DNA of 64,000 bases from JACVRW01 sp963733885 (GCA_963733885.1 CAVTES010000015.1:124001-188000), one strand, 5' to 3'; shown: positions 42,615 to 51,829, counted from the stretch's first letter. The notes: generated from the sequence alone by a model not told the origin. Translations and numbers: made by a program.

Positions 42615-44426
42615 ATGCAACGGACATATGACGTGCCTGCCGGGCGTGTCGGGCTGGTGGCCATCGTGGCCATGCTGGTCCTCCTCGCCCTGCCGAGCAC
42701 GAGCATCGCGGGCGGCACGTCCCAGTCGACCCGGACCCCCTCCGACGCCACCGCCGACCTGCTCCAGTACGGAGCCGGCTACGCGGCGGACGGAGAGGCA
42801 CCGCGAGTCCGGGCGCTGCAGCGCAAGCTGCGGGCGCTCGGCTGGCAGCCGGGACGCACGGACGGGCTGTTCGGACCCCGCACAGAGGCGGCGGTCTCCC
42901 GCTTCCAGCAAACCGCCGGTCTCGCGGCCGACGGGATTGTCGGACCGGCCACGCGCAAGGCCCTTCTCAGGGCCGCCGGCGACCGGCTGACGAGGGGCGC
43001 CGGCTATGCCCAGCCTGCCGGCTCGCACCGAGTCAAGAAGCTGCAGCGCGAGCTGCGGCGCAGGGGCCTGAAGCCAGGCCCGATCGACGGCCTCTACGGC
43101 CCCAGGACCGAGGCAGCCGTGATCCGGCTGCAGCGGCGCCAAGGGCTGCCGGTGAAGGGTTTCGTGGACGCCCGCACCCAGCGTGCGCTCACGGCCGCAC
43201 CGGACGCCCGGGGCGGCAAGCCGGCGAACACGCGGTCACCGGAGGCCAAGCCACCGGGGCCGACCGCGATCGCCCTGACGGGCATGGACCCGGCCGAGGA
43301 CCAGACAGGGTGGCTGGTGCTCACGGCGCTGATGGCACTCGTCCTCGGGGCGGTCGCCGGACTGCTCGCGGGCCGGGTGCGCCCCACACCCTCGCAGACC
43401 CCTGGAGTCGACCTGGCACGCGGCGTGGTGGCCGAGGGCATGGCGCGAGCCGCGTCCATCGGGCGCTTCCGCGGCCACGTGCACGCGTTGGTGCTCGGCC
43501 GGCGTGGGGTTCGCGGCACGCAGGAAGCCCGTTACCTCATCAGCGACCCCGAGAAGCCGCTGCCCTTCTGGGTGGACCAGGAGGAGATCGACCGGCTCGG
43601 CCGCGAGGAGGCCGAGGCGGAGGTGAAGGACCAAACGCAGGGCAGCATGGCAACCACGGAAACGCAGGATCGCAGGGCAACACCGGAAGTGCCGCGGCCA
43701 AAGGCCGCACCACTCCCGGCGAACGGAGCAAGGCACGCGCCCATCCCCGACCAGACACAGGTGCTCGGCTACGTGAGCGTCGAGCAGAACGGGGACCCCG
43801 AGGCCGGGGGGATGCGTGAGCAGGCGCAATCGATCGACGCGTTGTGCCGGCAGCGAGGCTGGCACCTTGCCGAGCTCGTGCGCGACGTGGAAGCAGCGGG
43901 AGGCGGAAGCCTCAAGCGTCCCGGCCTGACGTACGCGGTCGACCGGGTCGCGAAGGGCGAGGCCTCCTGCATCGTGGTCGCAGAGCTCAGCAGGTTGAGC
44001 AACTCCGCGGCGGAACTGAGCCGGGTTCTCGAATGGCTCGCCCGCAGCGGCGGGCGGCTGGTTGTGCTGGACGTCGGGCTCGACACAGCGTCCGACGCGG
44101 GGCGCATCGCAGCAAACAGCCTCGTGCGGGTCGGCTCCTGGGAGCGCCGGCGGGTGCTCGAGAGAACGCGCAAGGGGCTGGCCGCGGCAAGGGCGAGGCG
44201 GACGTCGGCCGGGCTGCCGGCCGTGGAGGACATCCCGGCCCTCAAGCAGCGGATCCTCGAGATGCGATCGGAGGGCCGGACGCTCCAGGGCATCGCCGAC
44301 CAGCTCAACGAGGAGGGTGTCCCAACCCTGCGCGGAGGCCAGCTGTGGCGGCCGTCGAGCGTCCAGGCGGCCCTGGGCTACCGGAGGCCGAGCCGCAGGT
44401 CCGACGAGGAGGTGGACACCATGTGA
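42615..44426 (+). CDS. Transmembrane fusion: two peptidoglycan-binding domains outside, degenerate serine recombinase inside
   Basis: A 603-residue protein with a strong SD (AGGAGAG). Residues 11-32 are a signal or first membrane segment. Two PG_binding_1 domains lie at about 58-118 (VRALQRKLRALGWQPG, GLFGPRTEAAVSRFQ) and 136-193 (VKKLQRELRRRGLKPGPIDG, YGPRTEAAVIRLQRRQGLP). A membrane helix is at 230-253. A resolvase fold is at about 381-525 and a recombinase-type DNA-binding region at 540-590 (MRSEGRTLQGIADQLNEEGV, LWRPSSVQAALGY). The catalytic Y-x-R-x-S reads GYVSVEQNG: Arg is Ser and the nucleophile Ser is Glu; the D-R-L-x-R motif is SRLSN. It should not cut DNA. The layout suggests a wall-sensing, DNA- or protein-binding membrane protein. 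Confidence 0.82.
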   Translation: MQRTYDVPAGRVGLVAIVAMLVLLALPSTSIAGGTSQSTRTPSDATADLLQYGAGYAADGEAPRVRALQRKLRALGWQPGRTDGLFGPRTEAAVSRFQQTAGLAADGIVGPATRKALLRAAGDRLTRGAGYAQPAGSHRVKKLQRELRRRGLKPGPIDGLYGPRTEAAVIRLQRRQGLPVKGFVDARTQRALTAAPDARGGKPANTRSPEAKPPGPTAIALTGMDPAEDQTGWLVLTALMALVLGAVAGLLAGRVRPTPSQTPGVDLARGVVAEGMARAASIGRFRGHVHALVLGRRGVRGTQEARYLISDPEKPLPFWVDQEEIDRLGREEAEAEVKDQTQGSMATTETQDRRATPEVPRPKAAPLPANGARHAPIPDQTQVLGYVSVEQNGDPEAGGMREQAQSIDALCRQRGWHLAELVRDVEAAGGGSLKRPGLTYAVDRVAKGEASCIVVAELSRLSNSAAELSRVLEWLARSGGRLVVLDVGLDTASDAGRIAANSLVRVGSWERRRVLERTRKGLAAARARRTSAGLPAVEDIPALKQRILEMRSEGRTLQGIADQLNEEGVPTLRGGQLWRPSSVQAALGYRRPSRRSDEEVDTM

Positions 44427-44489
44427 TCGCGGGCGTATACGCGAGCCGAGCCGGGTTGGTACCGGATGTCTTGGCCGCGAGGCGATCGA

Positions 44490-44880
44490 TGTGGCATGCC
44501 CGCGGCGTGGCCGTCCTCGCTGTGCTGCTCGCAGCGAGGACGGGTGTGGCGGCGGCCCAGGAGGGCCCCCCAAGCGCCGCGACACACGCCAGGTCGTGAT
44601 CGTCGGCAACAACGACACCGATGACTGTGTTCGGGACGCACGACGGCAGGTTCGTGCTGAGCCGCGCCCGAGCTTCGCCGATGTCGTCGGGATCAGCCTC
44701 AGGACCCGGAAGGTTGCCTGGCGCATCCCGGATTCAACGGCGACCAAGGCGCATCGGCTCGACGCGCGCACCGGACGCAAGACCGGCGAGTTCGCCTTGG
44801 GCGACTCGCCCCACGAGAACAACTATGCGAAGGAGGGGAGACTGATCCGCCCTGCCGCAGCGACGGCCGCCGGGCTGCCA
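44490..44880 (+). pseudogene. Decayed secreted beta-propeller (YVTN/YncE-type) gene
   Basis: The ATG at 44490 starts a clear signal peptide (MWHARGVAVLAVLLAARTGV AAAQ), which ends at a stop after 36 codons. Further pieces appear in other frames: RQVVIVGNND, MTVFGTHDGRFVL, DVVGISLRTRKVAWRIPDST, and HRLDARTGRKTGEFALGDSP then HENNYAKEG. These are parts of the blades of secreted YVTN-type propellers, where D-x-R-T-G-x-K-x-G-E-F and S-P-H-E-N-N-Y are conserved. Most blades are missing and at least three frame changes occur, so unlike other broken genes here this one has truly decayed. It fills the gap between the fusion gene and valS. Confidence 0.6.
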
Positions 44881-44894
44881 GACTTGGCGCCTAG

Positions 44895-47474
44895 ATGAGC
44901 GACAACCGCCTGAAGGTGCTCGAGGAGCGCACGCGCTATGAGCCCGCCGAGGTCGAGTCGCGCGTGCTCGCGCACTGGCTCGACGCCGGCATCTTCCATC
45001 CCGAGCCCGAGGGCACGGCCGAGGAGAACTACTCGATCGCTGTCCCGCCCCCGAACGTGACGGGCTCACTGCACATGGGCCACGCCCTCAACGGGTCGAT
45101 CCAGGACCTCTGCATTCGCGTGGCGCGGATGCGGGGCAAGCGCGCGAAGTGGATCTTCGGCACCGACCACGCCGGGATCGCCACCCAGCGCCAGGTCGAG
45201 AAGGCACTGGAGGAGGAGGGCACCACCAAGGAGGAGCTCGGGCGCGACGCGTTCATAGAGCGCGTCTGGGAGTGGCGCCGCATTCACGGCGGCACGATCA
45301 ACGAGCAGTTCCGCCGCCTGGGCGCCTCGCTCGACTACGACGACGAGCGCTTCACGATGGACGACGACTACATCCGCGCGGTGACGCTCGTCTTCGTGCG
45401 CCTGTACGAGAAGGGGCTCGTCTACCGCGACAACTACATGGTCAACTGGGACCCCGGCCTGCGCACGGCCATCTCCGACCTCGAGGTCGAGCAGCGAACG
45501 GTCGAGGACACCCTCTACTCGATCGACTACCCGCTCGAGTCGGGTTCCGGCTCGGTCACCGTGGCCACCGTGCGGCCGGAGACGATGCTGGCCGACACCG
45601 GCATCGCCGTGAACCCCGACGACGAGCGCTACTCGCGCCTCGTGGGGGAGGCGGCGATCCTTCCCCTGGTCGGCCGCCGAGTGCCGATCGTTGCCGACGA
45701 GCATGTGGACCCCGAGTTCGGCACCGGGGCCCTCAAGATCACGCCCGGCCACGACCCGGCAGACTTCGAGATCGGCCGGCGCCACGAGCTCGACGAGGTG
45801 GTGGTGATCGGCGAGGACGGCCGGCTGACCGAGGCCGCGCCGGAGCGCTTCCGCGGCATGGGGGTGGATGAGGCGCGCGACGCGGTGGTCGCGGCGCTGC
45901 GGGAGCAGGGGTTGATCTCCGGCTCCCGGCCGTACGAGCACGAGGTGCCGCACTCGCACCGCTCGGGCCGTCGCGTGGAGCCGCTCATCTCGCTTCAGTG
46001 GTTCTGCGACATGGACCAGCTCGCGCGGCCGGCGATCGAGGTGGTGCGCGACAGGCAGATCCGCTTCCACCCGGAAAAGCCCTGGACCGACGTCTACGTG
46101 AACTGGCTCGAGAACATCCGGCCCTGGTGCATCTCGCGTCAGCTTTGGTGGGGCCACCAGCTGCCGGTCTGGTATCGCGGCGGCGAGACGTATGTGGGCG
46201 TCGAGGCTCCCGAGGGGGGCGGCTGGGAGCGCGACTCCGACGTGCTCGACACCTGGTTCTCGTCCGGGCTCTGGCCGTTCGCCACGCTGGGCTGGCCGAA
46301 GGAAACCCCCGAGCTGCGCGCCTTCTACCCGACCGACGTGCTTTCGACCGCGCGCGACATCATCTTCCTCTGGGTCGCCCGCATGGTCATGTTCGGAATC
46401 GAGCTGACCGACCGGATCCCGTTCACCGACGTGAACATCCACTCGGTCATCCAGGCGCCAGACGGGCGGCGCATGTCGAAGTCGCTCGGTACCGGGATCG
46501 ACCCGCTCGACCTGATCGAACGCCACGGCGCCGACGCCCTGCGCTTCGGGCTGCTCGCGATGTCCTCGGCGCAGGATGTTCGCTTCAACGAGGGGAAGGT
46601 CCAGCAGGGGCGCGACCTCGCCAACAAGCTCTGGAACGCCTCGCGGCTGATCCTGCTGCGCGTCTCTGAGGCCGAGCCCGACCCGGGCGCCGCGAGCGCG
46701 CTCGAGGACCGCTGGATCGTGTCGCGGCTCGAGCGGCTGACCGCGCGCGCCGCCGAGCTCTACGACGGCTTCCGCTTCTCGCACGCGGCGCTCGACCTGT
46801 ACGGCGCCTTCTGGTCCGAGTTGTGCGACTGGTACCTCGAGCTAGCCAAGCCGCGCCTGTACGAGGACGACAACCGCGAGGTGTCGGGCGTGCTGCTGTG
46901 GGCGCTCGAGCGGACACTGAAGCTGCTGCACCCGGTGATGCCGTTCGTGACCGAGGAGATCTGGTCTTTGATGCCGGGCGAGCGTGGGCTACTGGCCACT
47001 GCGGAGTGGCCGGAGGCCGACGAGTCGCGGCTCGACGAGTCCGCCGAGGCCGAGGTCGGGCGGCTGATCGAGGCTGTGACCGCCCTGCGCCGCTACCGCG
47101 ACGAGGTGGGCGCGAAGGGGTCAGCGCCCGTCCGCGGCCGGCTGGTCGCCGAGGGCTACGACGGCGTAACCGGCCACCTCGCGCGGCTGGCGCGCTTCGA
47201 GCTGGTGGGCGACGCGTCGGGCAACGGCGACGTGCTCGCCACCGTGCCGATCCCGGGCGGCGGCGTGCAGGTGTTGCCCTCGGACGCGTTCGACCCGGCC
47301 GAGGCCGAGAAGCGGATCGCCGCGCGGCGCGAGCAGCTGGTCGCCGAGATCGAGCGCGCGGAGCGAAAGCTCGCCAACGAGAAGTTCGTCGAGCGCGCCC
47401 CTGCGGAGGTGGTGGAGGAGGAGCGCCGGAAGCTCGAGGAGTACCGCGAGGCGCTGCGGCGCCTCGGCGACTGA
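44895..47474 (+). CDS. valS: Valyl-tRNA synthetase
   Basis: An 859-residue class I aminoacyl-tRNA synthetase. The HIGH motif is PPNVTGSLHMGHAL, the editing domain holds TVRPETMLADTGIAVNPDD, the W-x-S-R-Q-L-W-W-G-H motif reads CISRQLWWGHQLPVWY and KMSKS reads RRMSKSLGTG. The C-terminal coiled coil (EKRIAARREQLVAEIERAER) is the tRNA-binding arm of ValRS. Length and order are normal. The folC start overlaps its stop, so they are co-translated, as in many bacteria. Confidence 0.97.
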   Translation: MSDNRLKVLEERTRYEPAEVESRVLAHWLDAGIFHPEPEGTAEENYSIAVPPPNVTGSLHMGHALNGSIQDLCIRVARMRGKRAKWIFGTDHAGIATQRQVEKALEEEGTTKEELGRDAFIERVWEWRRIHGGTINEQFRRLGASLDYDDERFTMDDDYIRAVTLVFVRLYEKGLVYRDNYMVNWDPGLRTAISDLEVEQRTVEDTLYSIDYPLESGSGSVTVATVRPETMLADTGIAVNPDDERYSRLVGEAAILPLVGRRVPIVADEHVDPEFGTGALKITPGHDPADFEIGRRHELDEVVVIGEDGRLTEAAPERFRGMGVDEARDAVVAALREQGLISGSRPYEHEVPHSHRSGRRVEPLISLQWFCDMDQLARPAIEVVRDRQIRFHPEKPWTDVYVNWLENIRPWCISRQLWWGHQLPVWYRGGETYVGVEAPEGGGWERDSDVLDTWFSSGLWPFATLGWPKETPELRAFYPTDVLSTARDIIFLWVARMVMFGIELTDRIPFTDVNIHSVIQAPDGRRMSKSLGTGIDPLDLIERHGADALRFGLLAMSSAQDVRFNEGKVQQGRDLANKLWNASRLILLRVSEAEPDPGAASALEDRWIVSRLERLTARAAELYDGFRFSHAALDLYGAFWSELCDWYLELAKPRLYEDDNREVSGVLLWALERTLKLLHPVMPFVTEEIWSLMPGERGLLATAEWPEADESRLDESAEAEVGRLIEAVTALRRYRDEVGAKGSAPVRGRLVAEGYDGVTGHLARLARFELVGDASGNGDVLATVPIPGGGVQVLPSDAFDPAEAEKRIAARREQLVAEIERAERKLANEKFVERAPAEVVEEERRKLEEYREALRRLGD

Positions 47475-48715
47475 TGACCTTCCGCCAGGCGGAGGAGTAC
47501 CTGCTCTCGCTCGAGCTGTTCGGGATGCGGTTCGGGCTCGACCGCATGCACCGGCTGATGACCGTGCTCGGGCTGCCGCAGCGGCGGTTCGCGTCGATCC
47601 ACGTCGTGGGGACCAACGGAAAGTCGTCCACGGTGCGCTTCTGCACGGCGATCCTCGAGCGGCACGGCGTGCGCACCGGCAGCTACACGTCGCCACACCT
47701 GGGCTCGTTCCGGGAGCGGATCGACGTCGGGGAGGAGCCGGTGCCGGAGGCGGACTTCGCGGCCGCCGTCACGCGGGCGGCCCAGGCGGCGGAGCTCGTG
47801 AACCGGACCGCCGGGCAGGACGACCAGGTCACCCAGTTCGAGGCGCTCACGGCCGCGGCCTACCATGAGCTCGCCCGGCGCGGCGTGGAGGCCGCGGTGA
47901 TCGAGGCGGGGCTGGGCGGGCGCTTCGACGCCACCAACGTGATCCCTTCCAAGGTGCAGGTGCTGACGTCTGTGGGCCTCGAGCACACGCGCTGGCTGGG
48001 GCCGACGCTGACGGACATCGCCGAGGAGAAACTCGAGGTGGTGCGAGACCACGGGACCCTCGTCACGGGAGTGCTCGACCCAGAGTCGCGCGCCGTCGCG
48101 GAGCGGATCGTCTCGGAGCGGAGCAGCGAGCTTGTGCCGGCGGGGCTCGACGTCGGCCTGGCCCTCCGCGCCCCGGGTCGCTTCCAGCGCGGCAATTTCG
48201 CCATCGCGGCCGCCGCGGCCGAGGCGTTCCTCGGCCAGCCGCTCGATCCCGAGGCCCTCGAGGCGGCCGCCGCCCAGACGACCATTCCGGGCCGGATGGA
48301 GATCGTCTCTCACCACCCGCTCACGGTCTACGACGGGGCGCACAACCCGGCCGGCGCGCAGGCTCTCGCAGAGTCCCTCGGTGACGTCCTCGGCGATCGC
48401 CGGCCGCGGGTGGCTGTGCTCGGCGTGCTCGAGGACAAGGACGCGGCGGCCATGCTCGCCGAGCTTCTGCCGCAGGTCGACCACGCGATCTTCACGCGTT
48501 CGCGGAACCCGCGCTCCCTGTCGCCGGCCACCCTGGCGAGCTTCGCGGAGAAGCTCGGAGGCCCGCCGTGGAAGGCGGTCTCCGATCCGGTTGCCGCGGT
48601 GCGGGCCGCCAGGTCGCTGGCGGGGCCGGGCGGAGCCGTGTTGGCGACGGGCTCGATCTACCTGATCGCCGACCTGGTTCGCGGGGAGACGGACGTGCGT
48701 GCTTCGAGCCTGTAG
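47474..48715 (+). CDS. folC: Folylpolyglutamate synthase / dihydrofolate synthase
   Basis: A 413-residue Mur-ligase-type enzyme that adds glutamate to folates. Residues MTFRQAEEYLLSLELFGMRF GLDRM open the protein, the P-loop is HVVGTNGKSSTVRF, then YTSPHLGSFRERIDVGEEP, EAGLGGRFDATNVI and VYDGAHNPAGAQALAESLGD. The ATG at 47474 shares its A with the valS stop. FolC in this gene position is usual. Whether it is bifunctional cannot be decided from sequence alone. Confidence 0.95.
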   Translation: MTFRQAEEYLLSLELFGMRFGLDRMHRLMTVLGLPQRRFASIHVVGTNGKSSTVRFCTAILERHGVRTGSYTSPHLGSFRERIDVGEEPVPEADFAAAVTRAAQAAELVNRTAGQDDQVTQFEALTAAAYHELARRGVEAAVIEAGLGGRFDATNVIPSKVQVLTSVGLEHTRWLGPTLTDIAEEKLEVVRDHGTLVTGVLDPESRAVAERIVSERSSELVPAGLDVGLALRAPGRFQRGNFAIAAAAAEAFLGQPLDPEALEAAAAQTTIPGRMEIVSHHPLTVYDGAHNPAGAQALAESLGDVLGDRRPRVAVLGVLEDKDAAAMLAELLPQVDHAIFTRSRNPRSLSPATLASFAEKLGGPPWKAVSDPVAAVRAARSLAGPGGAVLATGSIYLIADLVRGETDVRASSL

Positions 48716-48727
48716 GGGTCTGACCCC

Positions 48728-49363
48728 TCACGCGGCCACGTCCTCGGTGCGGCTCTCGCCCGGGATGCGCCGGACGGAGCCCCAGCCGTACTTCGTCCAG
48801 GCGACCAGCAGCAGGCCGCCGGTGATGGATCCGAGCGTGTCGGCCATCAGGTCGCCCACCGTGTCGTCGTTGCCCATGGAGAGGTTGGAACCGAACAGCT
48901 CGTCGGAGCTCCACTCGAGGATCTCCCACACGCCGCCGATCGCGACGCCAAGCGCGAAGGTCACGGTGAAGATCCCCGCGTAGTGTCGTGGCACGAAGTC
49001 CTCGCGCATATCGGGCAGCACCTCGATCCGCGCAAGGGCGATGTACGCCACCTGGGAGCACAGCATCGGCACGATGAAGTGGACGACGTTGTCGTACGGC
49101 TTCCATGCGTCGTAGAGGCCGAGCGCCTCCCCCCAGCCGGTGAAGATCATCGCCACCGTGAAGCCGAGGTCGTAGAGGCGCGGCAGGTCGACCGCGCGCG
49201 CCACGAGCAGGGCGACACCGCCCACCAGCAGGTTGCCGACACCGTTGATCTCGCCCATCGCGAGGAACACGGCGGCGCCCACGAAGAAGGTTGCGCGGAG
49301 CAGGTCGATCGGGTCGCGGACCACGCGGCCCCAGTCCCCCATCACCGCGGTTCTGGCCTCCAT
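48728..49363 (-). CDS. DUF2238 (YjdF-like) membrane protein
   Basis: A 211-residue membrane protein with about six helices: LLRATFFVGAAVFLAMGEIN, LLVGGVALLVARAVDLPRLY, NVVHFIVPMLCSQVAYIALA, GIFTVTFALGVAIGGVWEIL and others. Conserved polar motifs are KPYDNVVHFIVP, VWEILEWSSDELFG and DDTVGDLMADTLGSITGG, whose acidic and His residues suggest a metal or active site in the membrane. This is the DUF2238/YjdF pattern; function unknown. Convergent with folC, 12 bases apart. Confidence 0.75.
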   Translation of the reverse strand: MEARTAVMGDWGRVVRDPIDLLRATFFVGAAVFLAMGEINGVGNLLVGGVALLVARAVDLPRLYDLGFTVAMIFTGWGEALGLYDAWKPYDNVVHFIVPMLCSQVAYIALARIEVLPDMREDFVPRHYAGIFTVTFALGVAIGGVWEILEWSSDELFGSNLSMGNDDTVGDLMADTLGSITGGLLLVAWTKYGWGSVRRIPGESRTEDVAA

Positions 49364-49405
49364 GGCAGTGCCCTTACCCGCGCGGGCCTGCCACGATTCG
49401 GCTTC

Positions 49406-49522
49406 ATGGACGGCGACGGACCACGCTTCGGCTCGATGATCGCCCTCGTGGCCATCGTGGTGGCCACGGTGATCCTCGTGTTCTTCGGGATCGGCTACGC
49501 GCTGGGGCGTCTTTTTTTGTAG
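49406..49522 (+). CDS. Single-pass micro-protein (38 aa)
   Basis: Frame MDGDGPRFGSMIALVAIVVA, then TVILVFFGIGYALGRLFL. One strong membrane helix with an acidic front and an Arg near the C-terminus. There is no clear SD. It is divergent from the YjdF-like gene by 42 bases and convergent with the sigma-factor gene, whose end follows in 20 bases. A real gene is plausible because the hydrophobic stretch is complete and ends just after the helix. Confidence 0.5.
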   Translation: MDGDGPRFGSMIALVAIVVATVILVFFGIGYALGRLFL

Positions 49523-49542
49523 CGAAGGGCGGAGCGGGCCGT

Positions 49543-51015
49543 TCAGCCCGAGCCGGAAGATCCCGAGCCGGACGTGGAGGGGGGAGGGGCGGTTCCGGAG
49601 GAGCCGGAGCCTGATGAGCCGGAGTCGGAGCCTGATGAGCCGGAGACGGACAACACCGGGGCCCGAGCCGGCTCGGACGAGCCGGACCCTGACGAGCCGG
49701 ACGGGGACGCCGAGGTGCCCGAGGCTGACGAACCGGATGAGCCGGATGAGCCGGATTCCGTGGAGCCGGACCCGGGACCCGAGGAGCCGGAGCCTGACCC
49801 TGAGCCCGATGAGCCGGAGCCGGAGCCCGACGAACCGGATCCGGAACCCGAGGAGCCGGACCCCGACGAGCCCGAACCGGACCCCGACGAGCCCGAACCG
49901 GATCCCGACGAACCGGATCCGGACCCAGACGAGCCCGAGCCCGAGGAGCCCGAGCCCGACGAGCCCGAACCGGAGCCCGAATTGGATCCGCTCGTACCGT
50001 TACCTTCACCGCCGCCGCTCCCCGGTCCGGAGCTGTCGTCTCGGCCGCCGCGGCGGCGCTTTCCGCCCCGCTCGCCTCCGCCGGGGCCCGGGCCGCTGCT
50101 GTCGCCCCGGCGCTCCGAGGAGCCTCCCGCGGCTCCCCGGTACGCCGGCGACACACCTGCCGCCGCCACCGGCCCGACCGGAGCGGGCGCGGCGGTGTCT
50201 CCTCCCTGTCCCTGCGCCTTCGCCGCGGTCCCGCCTCGCGCCGTCGTTCCATCCGAATCGCCGAGGGGAGACACTGCCGCGCCGCCCACCATCGCTCCCG
50301 TGACGAGTGCCGTGGCCGCGAGCTTCGAGGCCGCCGCTCCGGCGCCGGCCGCTCCGGTCAGCTCCGCGACCCTGGCAGCCACGGATTCGCCCGCGCCGGA
50401 GCCGGCGGCCGGAAGCCGCACCAGCAGTCCGACCGGGGTGACCGCCGTTGCGGCGGTGCGCAGGGTCGTGCGCGCCCGGTTCAGTAGCTGGCGCACCGCC
50501 CCGCCGCCCACACCAAGCGCGGCCGCGATCTCCTGGTAGGAGCGTCCCTCGAGCTCCCGCAGGACCAGCGCGTCGCGCTGCCGCGCGGGGAGATCCTGCA
50601 CCGAGGCCAGAACCGAGCGAAGCTGCTCGCGCCGCTCCAGCTCCAGCTCCGGCCGCTCGGCAGTCGCGCCCGCCTCGTCAAGCTCCTCGTGACGTAGGGC
50701 GTGGTCGCGCAGGGCGTTGTGCGCCGTGTTGTGCGCGATCCGGTAGAGCCACGGCTTGAGGAGCAGGGGCCGGTGGTCTCGTTGCATCGCACCGTAGGCG
50801 TTTACGAAGGTCTGCTGCACGACGTCCTCGGCCCGCTCGCGTCCGAGCACCGCGGAGCAGTAACGGAGCAGCGCGCCCCTGTAGCGCGCCACGATCGCCT
50901 CGAACGCCGGCTCGCTCCCCGCGCGGGTCAGGTCGACCAGCCGCTCGTCGCTCTGCGTAGCGAGCAGCCGCGAGCCCGCCAGTCGCGCGGTCGCGAACAG
51001 GTGCCTCGACGTCAT
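49543..51015 (-). CDS. ECF-type sigma factor with membrane segment and long Ser/Gly tail
   Basis: A 490-residue protein. Residues about 20-190 are a complete ECF sigma factor: region 2 (FEAIVARYRGALLRYCSAVL, VVQQTFVNAYGAM, LKPWLYRIAHNTAHN) and region 4 (LPARQRDALVLRELEGRSYQ, EIAAALGVGGGAVRQLLNRA). A hydrophobic Ala/Gly segment at 222-248 (AAASKLAATALVTGAMVGGA) probably crosses the membrane. The remaining 240 residues are low-complexity, about 130 of them S-G-S-G-S-S-G repeats. The start at 51015 (MTSRHLFATARLAG) fits the sigma fold; the frame is open to 51093. No anti-sigma gene is adjacent, so the tail may take that role. Confidence 0.8.
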   Translation of the reverse strand: MTSRHLFATARLAGSRLLATQSDERLVDLTRAGSEPAFEAIVARYRGALLRYCSAVLGRERAEDVVQQTFVNAYGAMQRDHRPLLLKPWLYRIAHNTAHNALRDHALRHEELDEAGATAERPELELERREQLRSVLASVQDLPARQRDALVLRELEGRSYQEIAAALGVGGGAVRQLLNRARTTLRTAATAVTPVGLLVRLPAAGSGAGESVAARVAELTGAAGAGAAASKLAATALVTGAMVGGAAVSPLGDSDGTTARGGTAAKAQGQGGDTAAPAPVGPVAAAGVSPAYRGAAGGSSERRGDSSGPGPGGGERGGKRRRGGRDDSSGPGSGGGEGNGTSGSNSGSGSGSSGSGSSGSGSSGSGSGSSGSGSGSSGSGSGSSGSGSSGSGSGSSGSGSGSSGSGSGSGSSGPGSGSTESGSSGSSGSSASGTSASPSGSSGSGSSEPARAPVLSVSGSSGSDSGSSGSGSSGTAPPPSTSGSGSSGSG

Positions 51016-51187
51016 CCAACGGGTTCTACGCCGGATCTGGTGCAGGTGTTCATCTTCGGACGCTCGTCGGAATGGTCGGCGCACGTGGAACACGAGCCGG
51101 ACATGGACTCAGCTCGGCGCCTGACCTGGCCGCGACCGGGCCAGTGGAGTGTTACGGCTGGTGCTGCCAGTACACTCGGCCCCTCCT

Positions 51188-51829
51188 ATGGGAGTCCTCG
51201 CCGTCTTCGGAATCGAGAACGACGGGCTGAACCTCGCGGTCAACCTGCTCATCCTCTTCCTGGTGGTGATCTGGCTGGCGCTGGTGTACTGGACGTACGC
51301 CGACGCCCGGCGCCGGATCGCCGATCCCCTGCTGGTCGGATGCGCGACCGCCGCCTCGCTGTTCCCGTTCGTGGGAACGATCGTGTACGTGATCGTTCGT
51401 CCGCCCGAATACCTCGAGGACGTACGCGAGCGCGAGCTCGAGATAGCCGCGGCGGAGGTGCGCATCTCGAGCCTCGAGCACATCCACTGCCAGTACTGCG
51501 GGTTCGAGGTCGAGAAGGCCTTCCTGCGCTGCCCGAGCTGCCTACGCCGGCTCAAGGAACCGTGCGGGGTGTGTGGCAAGCCGCTCGACCCGCGCTGGAA
51601 GATCTGTCCGTACTGCGAGGCCGAGGTCGGTCAGGTCCCCGCCGAGGCCCGCCGACAGCGGACCCGCCGAGCAGCCGCGGCGGGGGCGCCGGCACGTCAG
51701 GCCGCACCCCGCGCCGCGGGACCTCGGGCGGCCCGGCCGCCCGACGGCGGCGCACCCGAGCGCGCAGCCGAACGCGCGGCCGAGCGCCAGGCCCGGGCCT
51801 CGCGCGAGCGCCCGCCGTCCGCGGGCTGA
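51188..51829 (+). CDS. Membrane protein with double zinc ribbon
   Basis: A 213-residue protein. Residues 14-35 (LAVNLLILFLVVIWLALVYW) and about 46-66 (LVGCATAASLFPFVGTIVYV) are membrane helices. Two C-x2-C pairs each follow: CQYCGFEVEKAFLRCPSC, then CGVCGKPLDPRWKICPYC. The tail is Arg/Ala-rich and disordered. Such zinc-ribbon membrane proteins are common in actinobacteria and have no firm function. TACACT at 51171-51176 predicts +1 near 51183, five bases before the ATG. It precedes ndk by 78 bases. Confidence 0.8.
   Translation: MGVLAVFGIENDGLNLAVNLLILFLVVIWLALVYWTYADARRRIADPLLVGCATAASLFPFVGTIVYVIVRPPEYLEDVRERELEIAAAEVRISSLEHIHCQYCGFEVEKAFLRCPSCLRRLKEPCGVCGKPLDPRWKICPYCEAEVGQVPAEARRQRTRRAAAAGAPARQAAPRAAGPRAARPPDGGAPERAAERAAERQARASRERPPSAG

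Noticed and set aside
42615..44426. Active resolvase or mobile element
   Set aside because: The catalytic Ser and Arg are replaced and no inverted repeats, target duplications or other mobile genes surround it.
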